Positions 34,100-42,916 of a DNA stretch of 64,000 nucleotides are shown piece after piece; position 1 is the first letter of the stretch; every line of letters starts with the position of its first letter. The notes below the pieces were generated by a model. It did no database searches, was not told the DNA's origin, and worked only from the letters and a program-made list of their open reading frames with translations. The stretch is taken from the NCBI RefSeq assembly GCF_004005815.1, contig NZ_SACK01000002.1:682001-746000 (forward strand). The letters are read 5' to 3'. Both the position numbers and the translations under genes were made by a program. Source of the stretch: Mucilaginibacter limnophilus (lineage in GTDB: Bacteria; Bacteroidota; Bacteroidia; Sphingobacteriales; Sphingobacteriaceae).

Positions 34100-35461
34100 A
34101 TGGCTCGCAAATTATTATTAGAACATATCAATGTACCCGGCATCAACACGCTGGAAGTGTACCGCCAGAAAGGCGGTTACGCCGCTGTTGAAAAAGCCCT
34201 GAAAACGCTTACTCCTGACGAAGTTGTGGAAGAAGTGAAAAAATCAGGCTTGCGCGGACGTGGCGGCGCGGGTTTCCCTACCGGGATGAAGTGGAGCTTT
34301 TTGGCCAAGCCAGAAGGTGTGCCGCGTTACCTGGTGTGCAACGGCGACGAATCAGAACCCGGTACTTTTAAAGACCGTTACCTGATGACCTACATTCCTC
34401 ATCTGTTAATTGAGGGAATGATTGTAGCCAGTTATGCATTAGGTGCCAATACATCATACATATACGTTCGTGGTGAAATGATGCCGCAGATCCGCATTCT
34501 TGAAAAAGCCATCGCGGAAGCAAAAAATGCCGGACTATTAGGCAACAATATATTAGGAACAGGCTATAACCTTGAGCTATACGTACAGCCCGGCGGCGGC
34601 GCCTACATTTGCGGTGAAGAAACTGCCCTGCTTGAATCATTGGAAGGCAAGCGCGGTAACCCGCGTATTAAGCCGCCATTCCCTGCTATCGCGGGTTTGT
34701 ATGGCTGCCCAACGGTGGTAAACAATGTTGAATCAATTGCAGCTGTAGTGCCAATTGTTAACGAAGGCGGTGAAGAATATGCCAAATTAGGTATCGGTCG
34801 TAGCACAGGTACAAAACTGATTTCGGCATCAGGCAATATCAAAAAGCCGGGTGTGTATGAAATTGACCTTGGCGTACCGGTTGAAGAATTTATTTACAGC
34901 GATGAATATTGTGGTGGTATTGCCAATGGTAAACGTTTAAAGGCAGTAGTTGCCGGTGGTTCGTCAGTGCCTATTTTGCCTGCCAACCTGATACTGAAAA
35001 CCATTAACAATGAAGCCAGGCTGATGACCTATGAATCATTAAGCGATGGCGGATTTGCAACCGGAACCATGCTGGGTTCGGGTGGTTTTGTGGTGCTGGA
35101 CGAAGACCAGTGTATTGTGCGCAATACCTGGAATTTCTCTCGCTTCTACCATCACGAAAGCTGCGGACAATGTTCGCCTTGCCGTGAAGGTACCGGCTGG
35201 ATGGAGAAAGTGCTGCACCGTTTAGAGTATGGTCATGGTAAAATGAGTGACATCGACCTGCTGGTTGATGTATCTAAAAAAATTGAAGGAAATACAATTT
35301 GTCCGCTGGGTGACGCGGCGGCGTGGCCTGTGGCCAGCGCCATCCGCCATTTCAGGGATGAGTTTGAGTGGCATGTAACCAACGCCCAGGAAGCGATAAC
35401 CCGCAACTACGGCCTGGCACATTACGCTGACCCGCTGCCGAAGTTGGAGGTAACGGCATAA
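34100..35461 (+). CDS. nuoF: NADH-quinone oxidoreductase subunit F
   Basis: 453 aa, 51-kDa subunit. NADH/FMN site motifs [16 protein letters not shown] and [17 protein letters not shown], and the N3 4Fe-4S ligands in [14 protein letters not shown] plus the fourth Cys in [10 protein letters not shown]. It accepts hydride from NADH to FMN and starts the electron path. Flanked on both sides by intergenic repeat blocks (151 bp upstream, 223 bp downstream), unlike the tight junctions elsewhere in the operon. Confidence 0.98.
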   Translation: MARKLLLEHINVPGINTLEVYRQKGGYAAVEKALKTLTPDEVVEEVKKSGLRGRGGAGFPTGMKWSFLAKPEGVPRYLVCNGDESEPGTFKDRYLMTYIPHLLIEGMIVASYALGANTSYIYVRGEMMPQIRILEKAIAEAKNAGLLGNNILGTGYNLELYVQPGGGAYICGEETALLESLEGKRGNPRIKPPFPAIAGLYGCPTVVNNVESIAAVVPIVNEGGEEYAKLGIGRSTGTKLISASGNIKKPGVYEIDLGVPVEEFIYSDEYCGGIANGKRLKAVVAGGSSVPILPANLILKTINNEARLMTYESLSDGGFATGTMLGSGGFVVLDEDQCIVRNTWNFSRFYHHESCGQCSPCREGTGWMEKVLHRLEYGHGKMSDIDLLVDVSKKIEGNTICPLGDAAAWPVASAIRHFRDEFEWHVTNAQEAITRNYGLAHYADPLPKLEVTA

Positions 35462-35684
35462 GCCCCTCCCGGCCTCTCCTGAAGGGGAGGTGAAGGAAAG
35501 GAATTGTCATCCTGAGCGTAGCGAAGGAACTATAATAAAGCGTCATTGCGAGGAACGAAGCAATCTCTACACATGCATATCGGCATGAAAAGTTTAGAGA
35601 TTGCCACGCTAACGTTCGAAATGACAACAAGAAAATAAATGTTTCATACTCCCTCTCCAAAGGAGAGGGTTGGGGAGAGGTAAA
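35462..35684. repeat. Composite repeat block between nuoF and nuoG
   Basis: Three parts in order: a CCTCTCC-TGAA-GGGGAGG hairpin (35473-35490); a GTCATCCTGAGCGTAGCGAAGG fragment (35506-35527 region) joined to a full GTCATTGCGAGG inverted repeat (35542-35625); and a CCCTCTCC-AAA-GGAGAGGG hairpin (35651-35669) continuing TTGGGGAGAGGTAAAATG. The same order recurs between nuoK and nuoL. The terminal GAGAGG lies 5 nt before the nuoG ATG and forms its Shine-Dalgarno-like sequence. Confidence 0.88.
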
Positions 35685-36674
35685 ATGAAAGTAACTATTG
35701 ATGGCATTGCCATTGACGTAGAACCGGGAACAACTATACTTAACGCTGCCAGGATGATAGGCGGCGACATTGTTCCGCCTGCCATGTGCTATTACTCCAA
35801 GCTGGAAGGCAGCGGGGGTAAATGCCGCACCTGTTTGGTAAAAGTGAGCAAAGGATCTGAAAAAGACCCGCGCCCTATGCCCAAGCTGGTAGCATCATGC
35901 CGTACCACGGTAATGGATGGTATGGAAGTGCAAAATATAACGTCGCCGGAAGTTATTGAGGCACGCAAAGGTGTGGTTGAAATGCTTTTGATAAACCACC
36001 CGCTTGATTGCCCTATATGCGACCAGGCCGGCGAATGTCACCTGCAGGATTTAGGCTACGAGCATGGCGCCGCCAAAACGCGTTATGAATTTGACCGCCG
36101 TACTTTCGAGAAGATTGACATTGGCGATAAGATACAATTGCACATGACACGCTGCATATTGTGTTACCGCTGCGTGTTTACTGCCGACCAGATTACCAAC
36201 ACCCGCCTGCACGGTATACTAAACCGTGGCGACCACTCTGAAATATCAACTTACATAGAGAAAGCTATTGATAACGATTTTTCAGGCAACGTAATTGATG
36301 TTTGCCCTGTTGGCGCGCTAACTGATAAGACATTCCGCTTTAAAAACCGTGTATGGTTCACCAAACCGGTTGAGGCACACCGAAATTGCGATAAATGCTG
36401 CGGAAAGGTGACGCTGTGGTACAAAGGCGAGGATGTTATCCGTGTAACAGGCCGTAAAGACGTGTATGGTGAGGTGGAAGAATTCATTTGCAATACCTGC
36501 CGTTTCGACACCAAAAAAACTGCCGACTGGACGATTGAAGGTCCGCGCAAGGTATCGCATAAATCAGTTATCAGCGCTAACCACTATGAATTTAAGCCGC
36601 TGCCGGTTGTAAAAACCAACCCGGTGTTAAAAGAGGCCAATAAAGAACAATTTGAACGCGAAACACGCTTATAA
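35685..36674 (+). CDS. nuoG: NADH-quinone oxidoreductase subunit G (short form)
   Basis: 329 aa from ATG 35685; an in-frame start at 35670 would lie inside the repeat. It has the 2Fe-2S N1b site (PAMCYYSKLEGSGGKCRTC), the His-Cys site (HPLDCPICDQAGECHLQ), CILCYRCVF with VCPVGAL (N5/N4 region) and NCDKCCGKVTLW with FICNTCRF. The C-terminal molybdopterin-oxidoreductase-like domain of E. coli NuoG (~900 aa) is absent. No frameshift is evident, and a short NuoG is what I expect in this group. Overlaps nuoH by one base. Confidence 0.95.
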   Translation: MKVTIDGIAIDVEPGTTILNAARMIGGDIVPPAMCYYSKLEGSGGKCRTCLVKVSKGSEKDPRPMPKLVASCRTTVMDGMEVQNITSPEVIEARKGVVEMLLINHPLDCPICDQAGECHLQDLGYEHGAAKTRYEFDRRTFEKIDIGDKIQLHMTRCILCYRCVFTADQITNTRLHGILNRGDHSEISTYIEKAIDNDFSGNVIDVCPVGALTDKTFRFKNRVWFTKPVEAHRNCDKCCGKVTLWYKGEDVIRVTGRKDVYGEVEEFICNTCRFDTKKTADWTIEGPRKVSHKSVISANHYEFKPLPVVKTNPVLKEANKEQFERETRL

Positions 36675-37714
36675 TGGAAACTACCGACATCATAATTAAG
36701 ATAGTACTGGTTGTAATAATTTTTGCAATAAGTCTGGTAATAGCCATGTACTCCACCTACGCCGAACGTAAGGTGGCGGCGTTTTTCCAGGACAGGGTAG
36801 GCCCTAATCGTGCCGGTCCGTGGGGTATATTACAGCCTTTGGCCGATGGTGGCAAGATGTTCCTGAAAGAAGAGATCATCCCTTCAAGCGCCAGCGGAAT
36901 ACTGTTTATTGTAGGCCCTTCGCTGGCAATTTTGACGGCCTGTATAGGTTCGGCGGTTATTCCATGGGGACAGAAATTGACTATAGGTTCAACTGTTATC
37001 GATCTTCAGGTAACTGATATCAACGTAGGTATCCTGTACATTTTCGGTGTGGTATCGCTGGGTGTGTATGGAATAATGATAGGCGGCTGGGCGTCAAACA
37101 ACAAATACTCGCTGCTGGGTGCTATTCGCGCGGCGTCGCAAAATATCAGCTATGAAATTTCAATGGGCTTGTCAATCATCGCCCTGCTGCTGGTAACCGG
37201 TTCATTAAGCTTACGTGAAATTGCCGAGCAGCAGCATGGTTTCTGGGCCGATGGCTGGTTCACCTGGAATGTATTCAAACAACCGCTGGGCTTTTTAATA
37301 TTCATTGTTTGCGCTTTCGCGGAAACTAACCGTACCCCATTTGATTTGCCCGAGTGCGAAACCGAGCTTGTAGGCGGTTATCATACCGAATATTCGTCAA
37401 TGAAACTGGGTTTCTACCTGTTTGCCGAATACATCAACATGTTCATATCATCGGCAGTTATGGCAACGCTTTACTTTGGTGGTTATAACTTTCCATTTAT
37501 GGATATGATTAATTCGCCAAACCTGGTTACCATACTGGGCGTGGTATTCCTGTTCGGTAAGATTTTTATGTTCATCTTCTTCTTTATGTGGATCCGTTGG
37601 ACTATCCCGCGTTTCCGTTATGATCAGTTGATGAACCTGGGCTGGAAGGGACTTATTCCGCTTGCCATTGCCAACATCGTAATAACCGGTGTAGTTATTA
37701 CATTTTTAAACTAA
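36674..37714 (+). CDS. nuoH: NADH-quinone oxidoreductase subunit H
   Basis: 346 aa with eight membrane helices. The quinone-site loop YAERKVAAFFQDRVGPNRAGPWG and the acidic FAETNRTPFDLPECETELVGGYHTEYSSMK-type loop are highly conserved in ND1 (here written in two parts). It anchors the peripheral arm to the membrane and forms the quinone channel. Translationally coupled to nuoG (1-base overlap), 18 nt before nuoI. Confidence 0.98.
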   Translation: METTDIIIKIVLVVIIFAISLVIAMYSTYAERKVAAFFQDRVGPNRAGPWGILQPLADGGKMFLKEEIIPSSASGILFIVGPSLAILTACIGSAVIPWGQKLTIGSTVIDLQVTDINVGILYIFGVVSLGVYGIMIGGWASNNKYSLLGAIRAASQNISYEISMGLSIIALLLVTGSLSLREIAEQQHGFWADGWFTWNVFKQPLGFLIFIVCAFAETNRTPFDLPECETELVGGYHTEYSSMKLGFYLFAEYINMFISSAVMATLYFGGYNFPFMDMINSPNLVTILGVVFLFGKIFMFIFFFMWIRWTIPRFRYDQLMNLGWKGLIPLAIANIVITGVVITFLN

Positions 37715-37732
37715 TTGGAGCTTTTGAATTAA

Positions 37733-38230
37733 ATGGAATCATTAAGCAATAAAAAGAAGGTACTTGAAGTAAAGCCGCTCAACTTTATGGAGCGTATTTA
37801 CCTGCCTGCCATTTTAAAAGGCTTGTCGATAACGATTAAGCACTTTTTCAGGAAGCCGGTAACGGTTAGGTACCCAGAGCAAAAGCGAGAGTTTTCTGAA
37901 AACTTTCGCGGAATGCACTCGCTTAAGCGTGACGAGGAAGGCCGTGAGCGTTGTACTGCCTGTGGGTTATGCGCATTGTCATGCCCTGCAGAGGCCATCA
38001 CTATGACGGCGGCCGAGCGTCAGAAAGGCGAAGAGCATTTATACCGTGAAGAAAAATATGCAGCTGTGTATGAAATAAATATGCTGCGCTGCATTTTCTG
38101 CGGATTATGCGAGGAAGCCTGCCCTAAAGAAGCTATATATCTTGACGGCGATATTGTACCGTCAGACATGCTTCGTAAAGACTTTATATATGGTAAGGAC
38201 AAATTAGTGGAGGCACCTTTAAATCAATAA
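37733..38230 (+). CDS. nuoI: NADH-quinone oxidoreductase subunit I
   Basis: 165 aa. Two 4Fe-4S motifs, CTACGLCALSCP (N6a) and CIFCGLCEEACP (N6b), in a ferredoxin-like fold behind a basic amphipathic N-terminus that docks on NuoH. It relays electrons from NuoG to NuoB. Followed by a 61-bp gap holding a hairpin before nuoJ. Confidence 0.98.
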   Translation: MESLSNKKKVLEVKPLNFMERIYLPAILKGLSITIKHFFRKPVTVRYPEQKREFSENFRGMHSLKRDEEGRERCTACGLCALSCPAEAITMTAAERQKGEEHLYREEKYAAVYEINMLRCIFCGLCEEACPKEAIYLDGDIVPSDMLRKDFIYGKDKLVEAPLNQ

Positions 38231-38241
38231 AAGAAGTTTTA

Positions 38242-38280
38242 TACCTTTGCCCGTCTCTTAAAAAGGCAGGCAAAGGTTTT
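38242..38280 (+). promoter_or_regulatory. Hairpin and TACCTTTG element between nuoI and nuoJ
   Basis: ACCTTTGCC (38243-38251) pairs with GGCAAAGGT (38269-38277) across a 17-nt loop, followed by TTT. The 5' arm also reads TACCTTTG (38242-38249), a TAnnTTTG match, so the stretch could be an attenuator or an internal promoter. Neither is strongly supported. Confidence 0.45.
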
Positions 38281-38291
38281 GCATTATAAAC

Positions 38292-38795
38292 ATGGGTACA
38301 TTTTACTTTATCGCGTTTCTCTCCGTCTGTTTTTCGTTACTGGTTATTACGGCGCGCAACCCTGTGCATAGTATTTTATATCTGATATTAACATTTTTCA
38401 CTTTCACCATACATTATATTCTGCTTAACGCCCAATTTTTGGCTGTGGTAAATTTTATTGTGTACATGGGTGCTATACTGGTATTATTCCTGTATACGCT
38501 GATGCTGATGAACCTGAACAAGGATAATGAGCCCGTTAAGCCGGCCATTGTAAAAATAGCTGCTGTTTTTGGCGGCGGATGTCTGCTGGTTACACTAATA
38601 GCTTCGCTTAAAACGCTTGGCACATCTCAGCCGGTGGTGTTAAATAACCCCAATCTGGGTTTGGTAAAACCTTTGGGTAAAGTATTGTTCAACGAGTTTT
38701 TGCTGCCTTTTGAGGTATCGTCACTGCTGCTGCTTTCGGCAATGGTGGGTGCGGTATTGCTGGCAACAAAAGATAAACAAACCAAAACTATCTGA
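38292..38795 (+). CDS. nuoJ: NADH-quinone oxidoreductase subunit J
   Basis: 167 aa, five membrane helices. The ND6 signature is AVVNFIVYMGAILVLFLYTLMLMN. It participates in coupling between the quinone cavity and the proton channels. Overlaps nuoK by one base. Confidence 0.97.
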   Translation: MGTFYFIAFLSVCFSLLVITARNPVHSILYLILTFFTFTIHYILLNAQFLAVVNFIVYMGAILVLFLYTLMLMNLNKDNEPVKPAIVKIAAVFGGGCLLVTLIASLKTLGTSQPVVLNNPNLGLVKPLGKVLFNEFLLPFEVSSLLLLSAMVGAVLLATKDKQTKTI

Positions 38796-39124
38796 TGGAA
38801 AGTTTTTTGAATGCCATAAAAACGGTTCCGCTTAATCATTATATCATGTTAAGCGCTATCATTTTTTCGATAGGGGTAATTGGTGTATTACTACGCCGCA
38901 ACGCTATTGTGATCTTTATGTCGATAGAGCTGATGCTTAACGCCGTGAACCTGCTGCTTACCGCTTTCTCGGTTTACCGGGGTGACGCCTCAGGACAGGT
39001 TTTCGTGTTCTTCATTATGGCGCTGGCTGCTGCGGAAGTAGCCGTAGGGCTAGCAATTATTGTAATGATATATCGCAATACCAACTCAATCGACATAAAC
39101 GTATTGAACAGGCTGAAGTGGTAA
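38795..39124 (+). CDS. nuoK: NADH-quinone oxidoreductase subunit K
   Basis: 109 aa, three helices. The ND4L signature contains the buried Glu residues in IFMSIELMLNAVNLLL and AAAEVAVGLAIIVM. Small core membrane subunit of the proton path. Followed by 372 bp of repeats before nuoL. Confidence 0.97.
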   Translation: MESFLNAIKTVPLNHYIMLSAIIFSIGVIGVLLRRNAIVIFMSIELMLNAVNLLLTAFSVYRGDASGQVFVFFIMALAAAEVAVGLAIIVMIYRNTNSIDINVLNRLKW

Positions 39125-39182
39125 AACCCCTCCCGGCCTCCCCTGAAGGGGAGGTGAATAAGGAAGGAACTAATAATAAAGC

Positions 39183-39265
39183 GTCATTGCGAGGAACGAA
39201 GCAATCTCTGCACATGCATATCGGCATAAAAGTTCGGAGATTGCCACGCTAACGCTCGCAATGAC
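39183..39265. repeat. GTCATTGCGAGG inverted repeat, copy in nuoK-nuoL gap (a)
   Basis: 5' arm GTCATTGCGAGGAACGAAGC then AATCTC; 3' arm GAGATTGCCACGCTAACGCT then CGCAATGAC. The arms pair apart from a central internal loop. Best-preserved copy in the window, with CACATGCATATCGGCAT in the centre that recurs at 35542. Confidence 0.9.
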
Positions 39266-39332
39266 GAGATAAATAACAAAACCAACAACTCCCTCTCCTT
39301 TGGAGAGGGTTGGGGTGAGGTAAAATACAGAC

Positions 39333-39418
39333 GTCATTGGCGAGGTACGAAGCAATCTCTTTAGGACATTTAAAAGAGATAAGCTTAAAGAGATTGCCAC
39401 GCTAACGCTCACAATGAC
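39333..39418. repeat. GTCATTGGCGAGG inverted repeat, copy in nuoK-nuoL gap (b)
   Basis: Diverged second copy in tandem with the preceding one: arms GTCATTGGCGAGGTACGAAG and CGCTAACGCTCACAATGAC, with an unrelated AT-rich centre. Confidence 0.88.
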
Positions 39419-39496
39419 GAACAGGAAATAAAAGAAACTAAACAAACAAAACCAAAAAGTCTCACCCTTTAGGGGGAGATTTAGAGGGGGCTAAAA

Positions 39497-41407
39497 ATGG
39501 ATAAATATATCTGGCTTATTCCTTTACTGCCGCTGGCCGGTTTTATAATCAACGGCCTGGGGCGGAATTCCTTACCTAAAAATTTGATAGGCGTTATCGG
39601 CAGCTTGTTGGTATTGGCGTCTTTTATTATCAGCATCGGTGTTTTCTTCCAGATAAAAGATACCGGTCATGCTATCAATGTTACTTATTTCGATTGGTTT
39701 TCGGTTGGTAAGTTAAAAGTGCCGTTCGCGTTTTTGGTCGACCAATTGAGCGCAATCATGTTGCTGATCATCACAGGGGTAGGCTTTTTAATTCATTTAT
39801 ATTCTATCGGTTACATGCATCACGATAGTGGGTTTGGTAAGTTTTTCGCTTATTTGAACCTATTCGTGTTCTTTATGCTGCTGCTGGTTTTAGGTTCAAA
39901 CTACCTGATCATGTTTATCGGCTGGGAAGGTGTGGGGCTTTGCTCATACCTGCTTATTGGTTTCTGGTACAACAATCCAAGCTATGCCGATGCTGCCAAA
40001 AAAGCATTTGTAATGAACCGGATAGGCGACCTTGGTTTCCTTATCGCGGTGTTTTTGATATTTACTTATTTCGGAAGCATAAGCTTTGCCGATGTATTTG
40101 GCAAGGCTGCGACCATGAAATCTGGCGATAGCGTTTTGGTGTTGATAACCTTGCTGTTGTTTGTTGGCGCTACCGGTAAATCGGCACAAATACCGCTGTT
40201 CACCTGGCTGCCCGATGCAATGGCCGGGCCGACGCCCGTATCAGCCCTGATACACGCCGCTACCATGGTTACCGCCGGTATTTATATGATAGCCCGCTCT
40301 AACGTCATGTTCACACTTGCGCCGGTTACTATGGATGTTATTGCCATTATTGGTTTGGCAACCGCCACCTTCGCCGCGCTGATTGCTTTAACACAAACGG
40401 ATATTAAAAAGGTACTGGCCTATTCAACCGTATCGCAACTGGGTTACATGTTTTTGGGCCTTGGTGTTGGTACGTTTACCGGCGCTTTTTTCCACGTATT
40501 AACTCATGCTTTCTTTAAAGCTTTATTGTTCCTTGGTGCGGGTTCGGTTATCCACGCTATGAGCAACGAGCAGGACATGCGCCATATGGGTGGTTTACGT
40601 AAAAAATTGCCGATCACTTTTTGGACAATGCTGATAGGTACCATCGCCATTGCGGGTATTCCTCCGTTTGCAGGCTTCTTCTCAAAAGATGAAATACTGG
40701 GTTACGCTTACGAGCGCAGCACTACTTTCTATGTAATAGGGGTTATTACAGCGGCGTTCACGTCGTTTTATATGTTTCGCATGCTGTTCCTTACCTTTTA
40801 CGGTAAGTTCCGCGGAACGCACGACCAGGAGCACCATCTGCATGAGTCGCCACCAACCATGACCATCCCGCTGATTGTACTTGCAGTGCTTTCAATGGTA
40901 GGCGGTTTTATAGGCGTGCCGGAGGTATTGGGCGGTCATCATGAACTGGAGCATTTCCTGGCACCGGTGTTCGAGCAATCAACCAAAATAGTTGGTTCGC
41001 ATCACCACGTATTGCATGATGCTGAAACTACACTGATGGCAATATCGGTAGCGGTTGCAGTGATAGCCCTTGTATTCGCTTATGTAAAATATGTAAGCAA
41101 TAAGCGTGTACCGGTTGCCGATAGTGAAGAGCGTCCGCTGCTGTCAAACCTGTCATACCACAAATTTTACGTGGATGAAATTTACGACTTCCTTATTCGC
41201 AGGCCGCTTGATGCTATATCAGTGTTCTTTTACAAAGTTGTCGACCTGCTGGGTATTGACGGCATTGTGAATGGTTTTGGTAAGGGTTCGGTATGGACAA
41301 GTCGCGGACTGCGCCTGCTGCAAACAGGTAATGTTGGCTTCTATATATTTATGATGGTGGTGGGTATTGTTGCGGTATTGGTATATGGTTACACTTTAAT
41401 AGGTTAA
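39497..41407 (+). CDS. nuoL: NADH-quinone oxidoreductase subunit L
   Basis: 636 aa, ND5-type antiporter-like subunit. Conserved GWEGVGLCSYLLIGFW, FTWLPDAMAGPTPVSALIHA, and VLAYSTVSQLGYMFLGLG; the C-terminal part carries the lateral helix region. A His-rich loop (HHLHESPPT, HHHVLHDAE) is also present. It pumps protons at the distal end of the membrane arm. Start chosen at ATG 39497 directly after the repeat-derived GAGGGGGC. Confidence 0.98.
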   Translation: MDKYIWLIPLLPLAGFIINGLGRNSLPKNLIGVIGSLLVLASFIISIGVFFQIKDTGHAINVTYFDWFSVGKLKVPFAFLVDQLSAIMLLIITGVGFLIHLYSIGYMHHDSGFGKFFAYLNLFVFFMLLLVLGSNYLIMFIGWEGVGLCSYLLIGFWYNNPSYADAAKKAFVMNRIGDLGFLIAVFLIFTYFGSISFADVFGKAATMKSGDSVLVLITLLLFVGATGKSAQIPLFTWLPDAMAGPTPVSALIHAATMVTAGIYMIARSNVMFTLAPVTMDVIAIIGLATATFAALIALTQTDIKKVLAYSTVSQLGYMFLGLGVGTFTGAFFHVLTHAFFKALLFLGAGSVIHAMSNEQDMRHMGGLRKKLPITFWTMLIGTIAIAGIPPFAGFFSKDEILGYAYERSTTFYVIGVITAAFTSFYMFRMLFLTFYGKFRGTHDQEHHLHESPPTMTIPLIVLAVLSMVGGFIGVPEVLGGHHELEHFLAPVFEQSTKIVGSHHHVLHDAETTLMAISVAVAVIALVFAYVKYVSNKRVPVADSEERPLLSNLSYHKFYVDEIYDFLIRRPLDAISVFFYKVVDLLGIDGIVNGFGKGSVWTSRGLRLLQTGNVGFYIFMMVVGIVAVLVYGYTLIG

Positions 41408-41431
41408 AACGAAGCGTTTAGTATATAAAAA

Positions 41432-42910
41432 ATGACGGTTAGTATTCTGATATTTTTGCCGGTTGTAGCAGCCATCATCACCGCTTTTATAAAGAACGGT
41501 GCGGCTAAACACGTGGCATTGTTTTTCGCTGTTGCCGAACTGGCTGTAGCCGTGTTCTTCCTTTCGCGCTTTGTGCCCGATGCTTCTACACAGTTTACTG
41601 TAATCAAGCCATGGATACCAAAATTAGGTATCTATTTCACTGCCGGTATTGATGGCATAAGCATGGTGCTGGTATTGCTTACCACGCTGCTTGTGCCGCT
41701 AATAATCCTGACAACGTATCAGCATCAGTATAAAAACGCAGGCGCATTTTACGCTCTGATCTTGTTTATGCAGGCCGGTATGCTTACCGTTTTTACCGCT
41801 TTAAACGGCTTTTTATTTTATGTTGGATGGGAAGCCGCGCTGATACCCATCTATTTTATCTGCGCATTGTGGGGAGGTGAAAACCGTATTCGTATAACTA
41901 TAAAGTTCTTCATTTATACGTTCGCGGGCTCGTTGTTTATGCTGATAGGTATCATATATCTGTATCTGAGTTCGCCTTCAAAAACATATGAGCTTAATGA
42001 TCTTTACAATGCCGCTGTAACCGCTAAAGCACAATCGTGGGTGTTTTGGGCATTCTTTTTAGCATTCGCTATTAAAATGCCGGTTTTTCCTTTCCACACC
42101 TGGCAGCCGGATACGTATACTGAAGCGCCATCGGCTGGTACCATGATGTTATCAGGTATTATGCTGAAAATGGGTGTATACGGAGTTATCCGCTGGCTGA
42201 TACCAAACGCACCACTGGGCTTTCTGCAATGGCAAACCCTTGCTGTGATATTATCGGTAATAGGTATCGTTTATGCCGCGTTGATTGCCTTTAACCAGAA
42301 AGACGGTAAACGCCTGGTAGCATATTCGTCTATCTCGCACGTTGGACTGATTGCTGCAGGTATCTTCTCCTGGAACCTCGAAGGTGTTCAAGGTGCCATG
42401 ATCCAGATGCTGAATCATGGCATCAACGTAGTAGGGTTGTTCTTTGTATGGGACATCATTAGCCGCAGGCTGAACACCCGGGAGCTGGCTAACCTTGGTG
42501 GTATAGCTAAAGTTGCTCCGCAATTTGCCACAGCATTTTTAATTATCACGCTGGGTACTGTAGCGCTGCCGTTAAGCAATGGCTTTATCGGTGAATTTTT
42601 ATTGCTGAAAGGCGTTTTCAATTACAACAATTGGATTGCCACTGTTGCCGGACTAACCATAATTTTTGGAGCGGTATATATGCTGCGTATGTACAAAAAA
42701 GCCATGCAAGGCGGCACAAATGAACTAACAGTACTGTTTACTGACATTACCGGTACTGAAAAATTGGTGCTTGGCATTATTTGCGTACTGGTAATCGTAC
42801 TCGGTGTTTATCCTCAGCCGGTGTTACATATATCAGAAGCAGCAGTAAAAAATTTGATTGATACTGTAAACGCTAAGTTTGTTGATGCAGCAGTAAATAA
42901 TATAAGATAA
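41432..42910 (+). CDS. nuoM: NADH-quinone oxidoreductase subunit M
   Basis: 492 aa, ND4-type proton-pumping subunit. GWEAALIPIYFICALWGGENR, FPFHTWQPDTYTEAPSAGTM and AYSSISHVGLIAAGIF are the family hallmarks. 24 nt after nuoL, 6 nt before nuoN. Confidence 0.98.
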   Translation: MTVSILIFLPVVAAIITAFIKNGAAKHVALFFAVAELAVAVFFLSRFVPDASTQFTVIKPWIPKLGIYFTAGIDGISMVLVLLTTLLVPLIILTTYQHQYKNAGAFYALILFMQAGMLTVFTALNGFLFYVGWEAALIPIYFICALWGGENRIRITIKFFIYTFAGSLFMLIGIIYLYLSSPSKTYELNDLYNAAVTAKAQSWVFWAFFLAFAIKMPVFPFHTWQPDTYTEAPSAGTMMLSGIMLKMGVYGVIRWLIPNAPLGFLQWQTLAVILSVIGIVYAALIAFNQKDGKRLVAYSSISHVGLIAAGIFSWNLEGVQGAMIQMLNHGINVVGLFFVWDIISRRLNTRELANLGGIAKVAPQFATAFLIITLGTVALPLSNGFIGEFLLLKGVFNYNNWIATVAGLTIIFGAVYMLRMYKKAMQGGTNELTVLFTDITGTEKLVLGIICVLVIVLGVYPQPVLHISEAAVKNLIDTVNAKFVDAAVNNIR

Positions 42911-42916
42911 ATCTAC

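Larger units (their letters stand above)
39125..39496. repeat. 372-bp composite repeat region between nuoK and nuoL
   Basis: There is no gene here. The parts, in order: CCTCCCC-TGAA-GGGGAGG hairpin (39137-39154); full GTCATTGCGAGG inverted repeat (39183-39265); CCCTCTCC-TTT-GGAGAGGG hairpin (39291-39309) continuing TTGGGGTGAGGTAAAAT; second inverted repeat (39333-39418); and a CTCACCCTTTAGGGGGAG-type element (39457-39475) whose tail TTTAGAGGGGGCTAAAAATG supplies the purine-rich sequence before the nuoL ATG. The first three match the nuoF-nuoG block in order and orientation. Confidence 0.88.

Noticed and set aside
35352..35660. 102-aa minus-strand frame
   Set aside because: Covers the end of nuoF and the repeat block; no conserved feature and the composition is that of repeat DNA.
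36600..36690. Frameshifted or truncated nuoG
   Set aside because: The stop is clean and overlaps the nuoH start by one base, as at other nuo junctions; a short NuoG is expected for this group.
39170..39445. 91-aa minus-strand frame in the nuoK-nuoL gap
   Set aside because: Lies entirely in the inverted-repeat block; its residues are translation of repeat arms and recur in similar form at 35352-35660, with no coding signature.
33949..39496. Insertion sequences in the nuo operon
   Set aside because: The gaps hold short inverted repeats and hairpins only; there is no transposase frame or target-site duplication that I can recognise.
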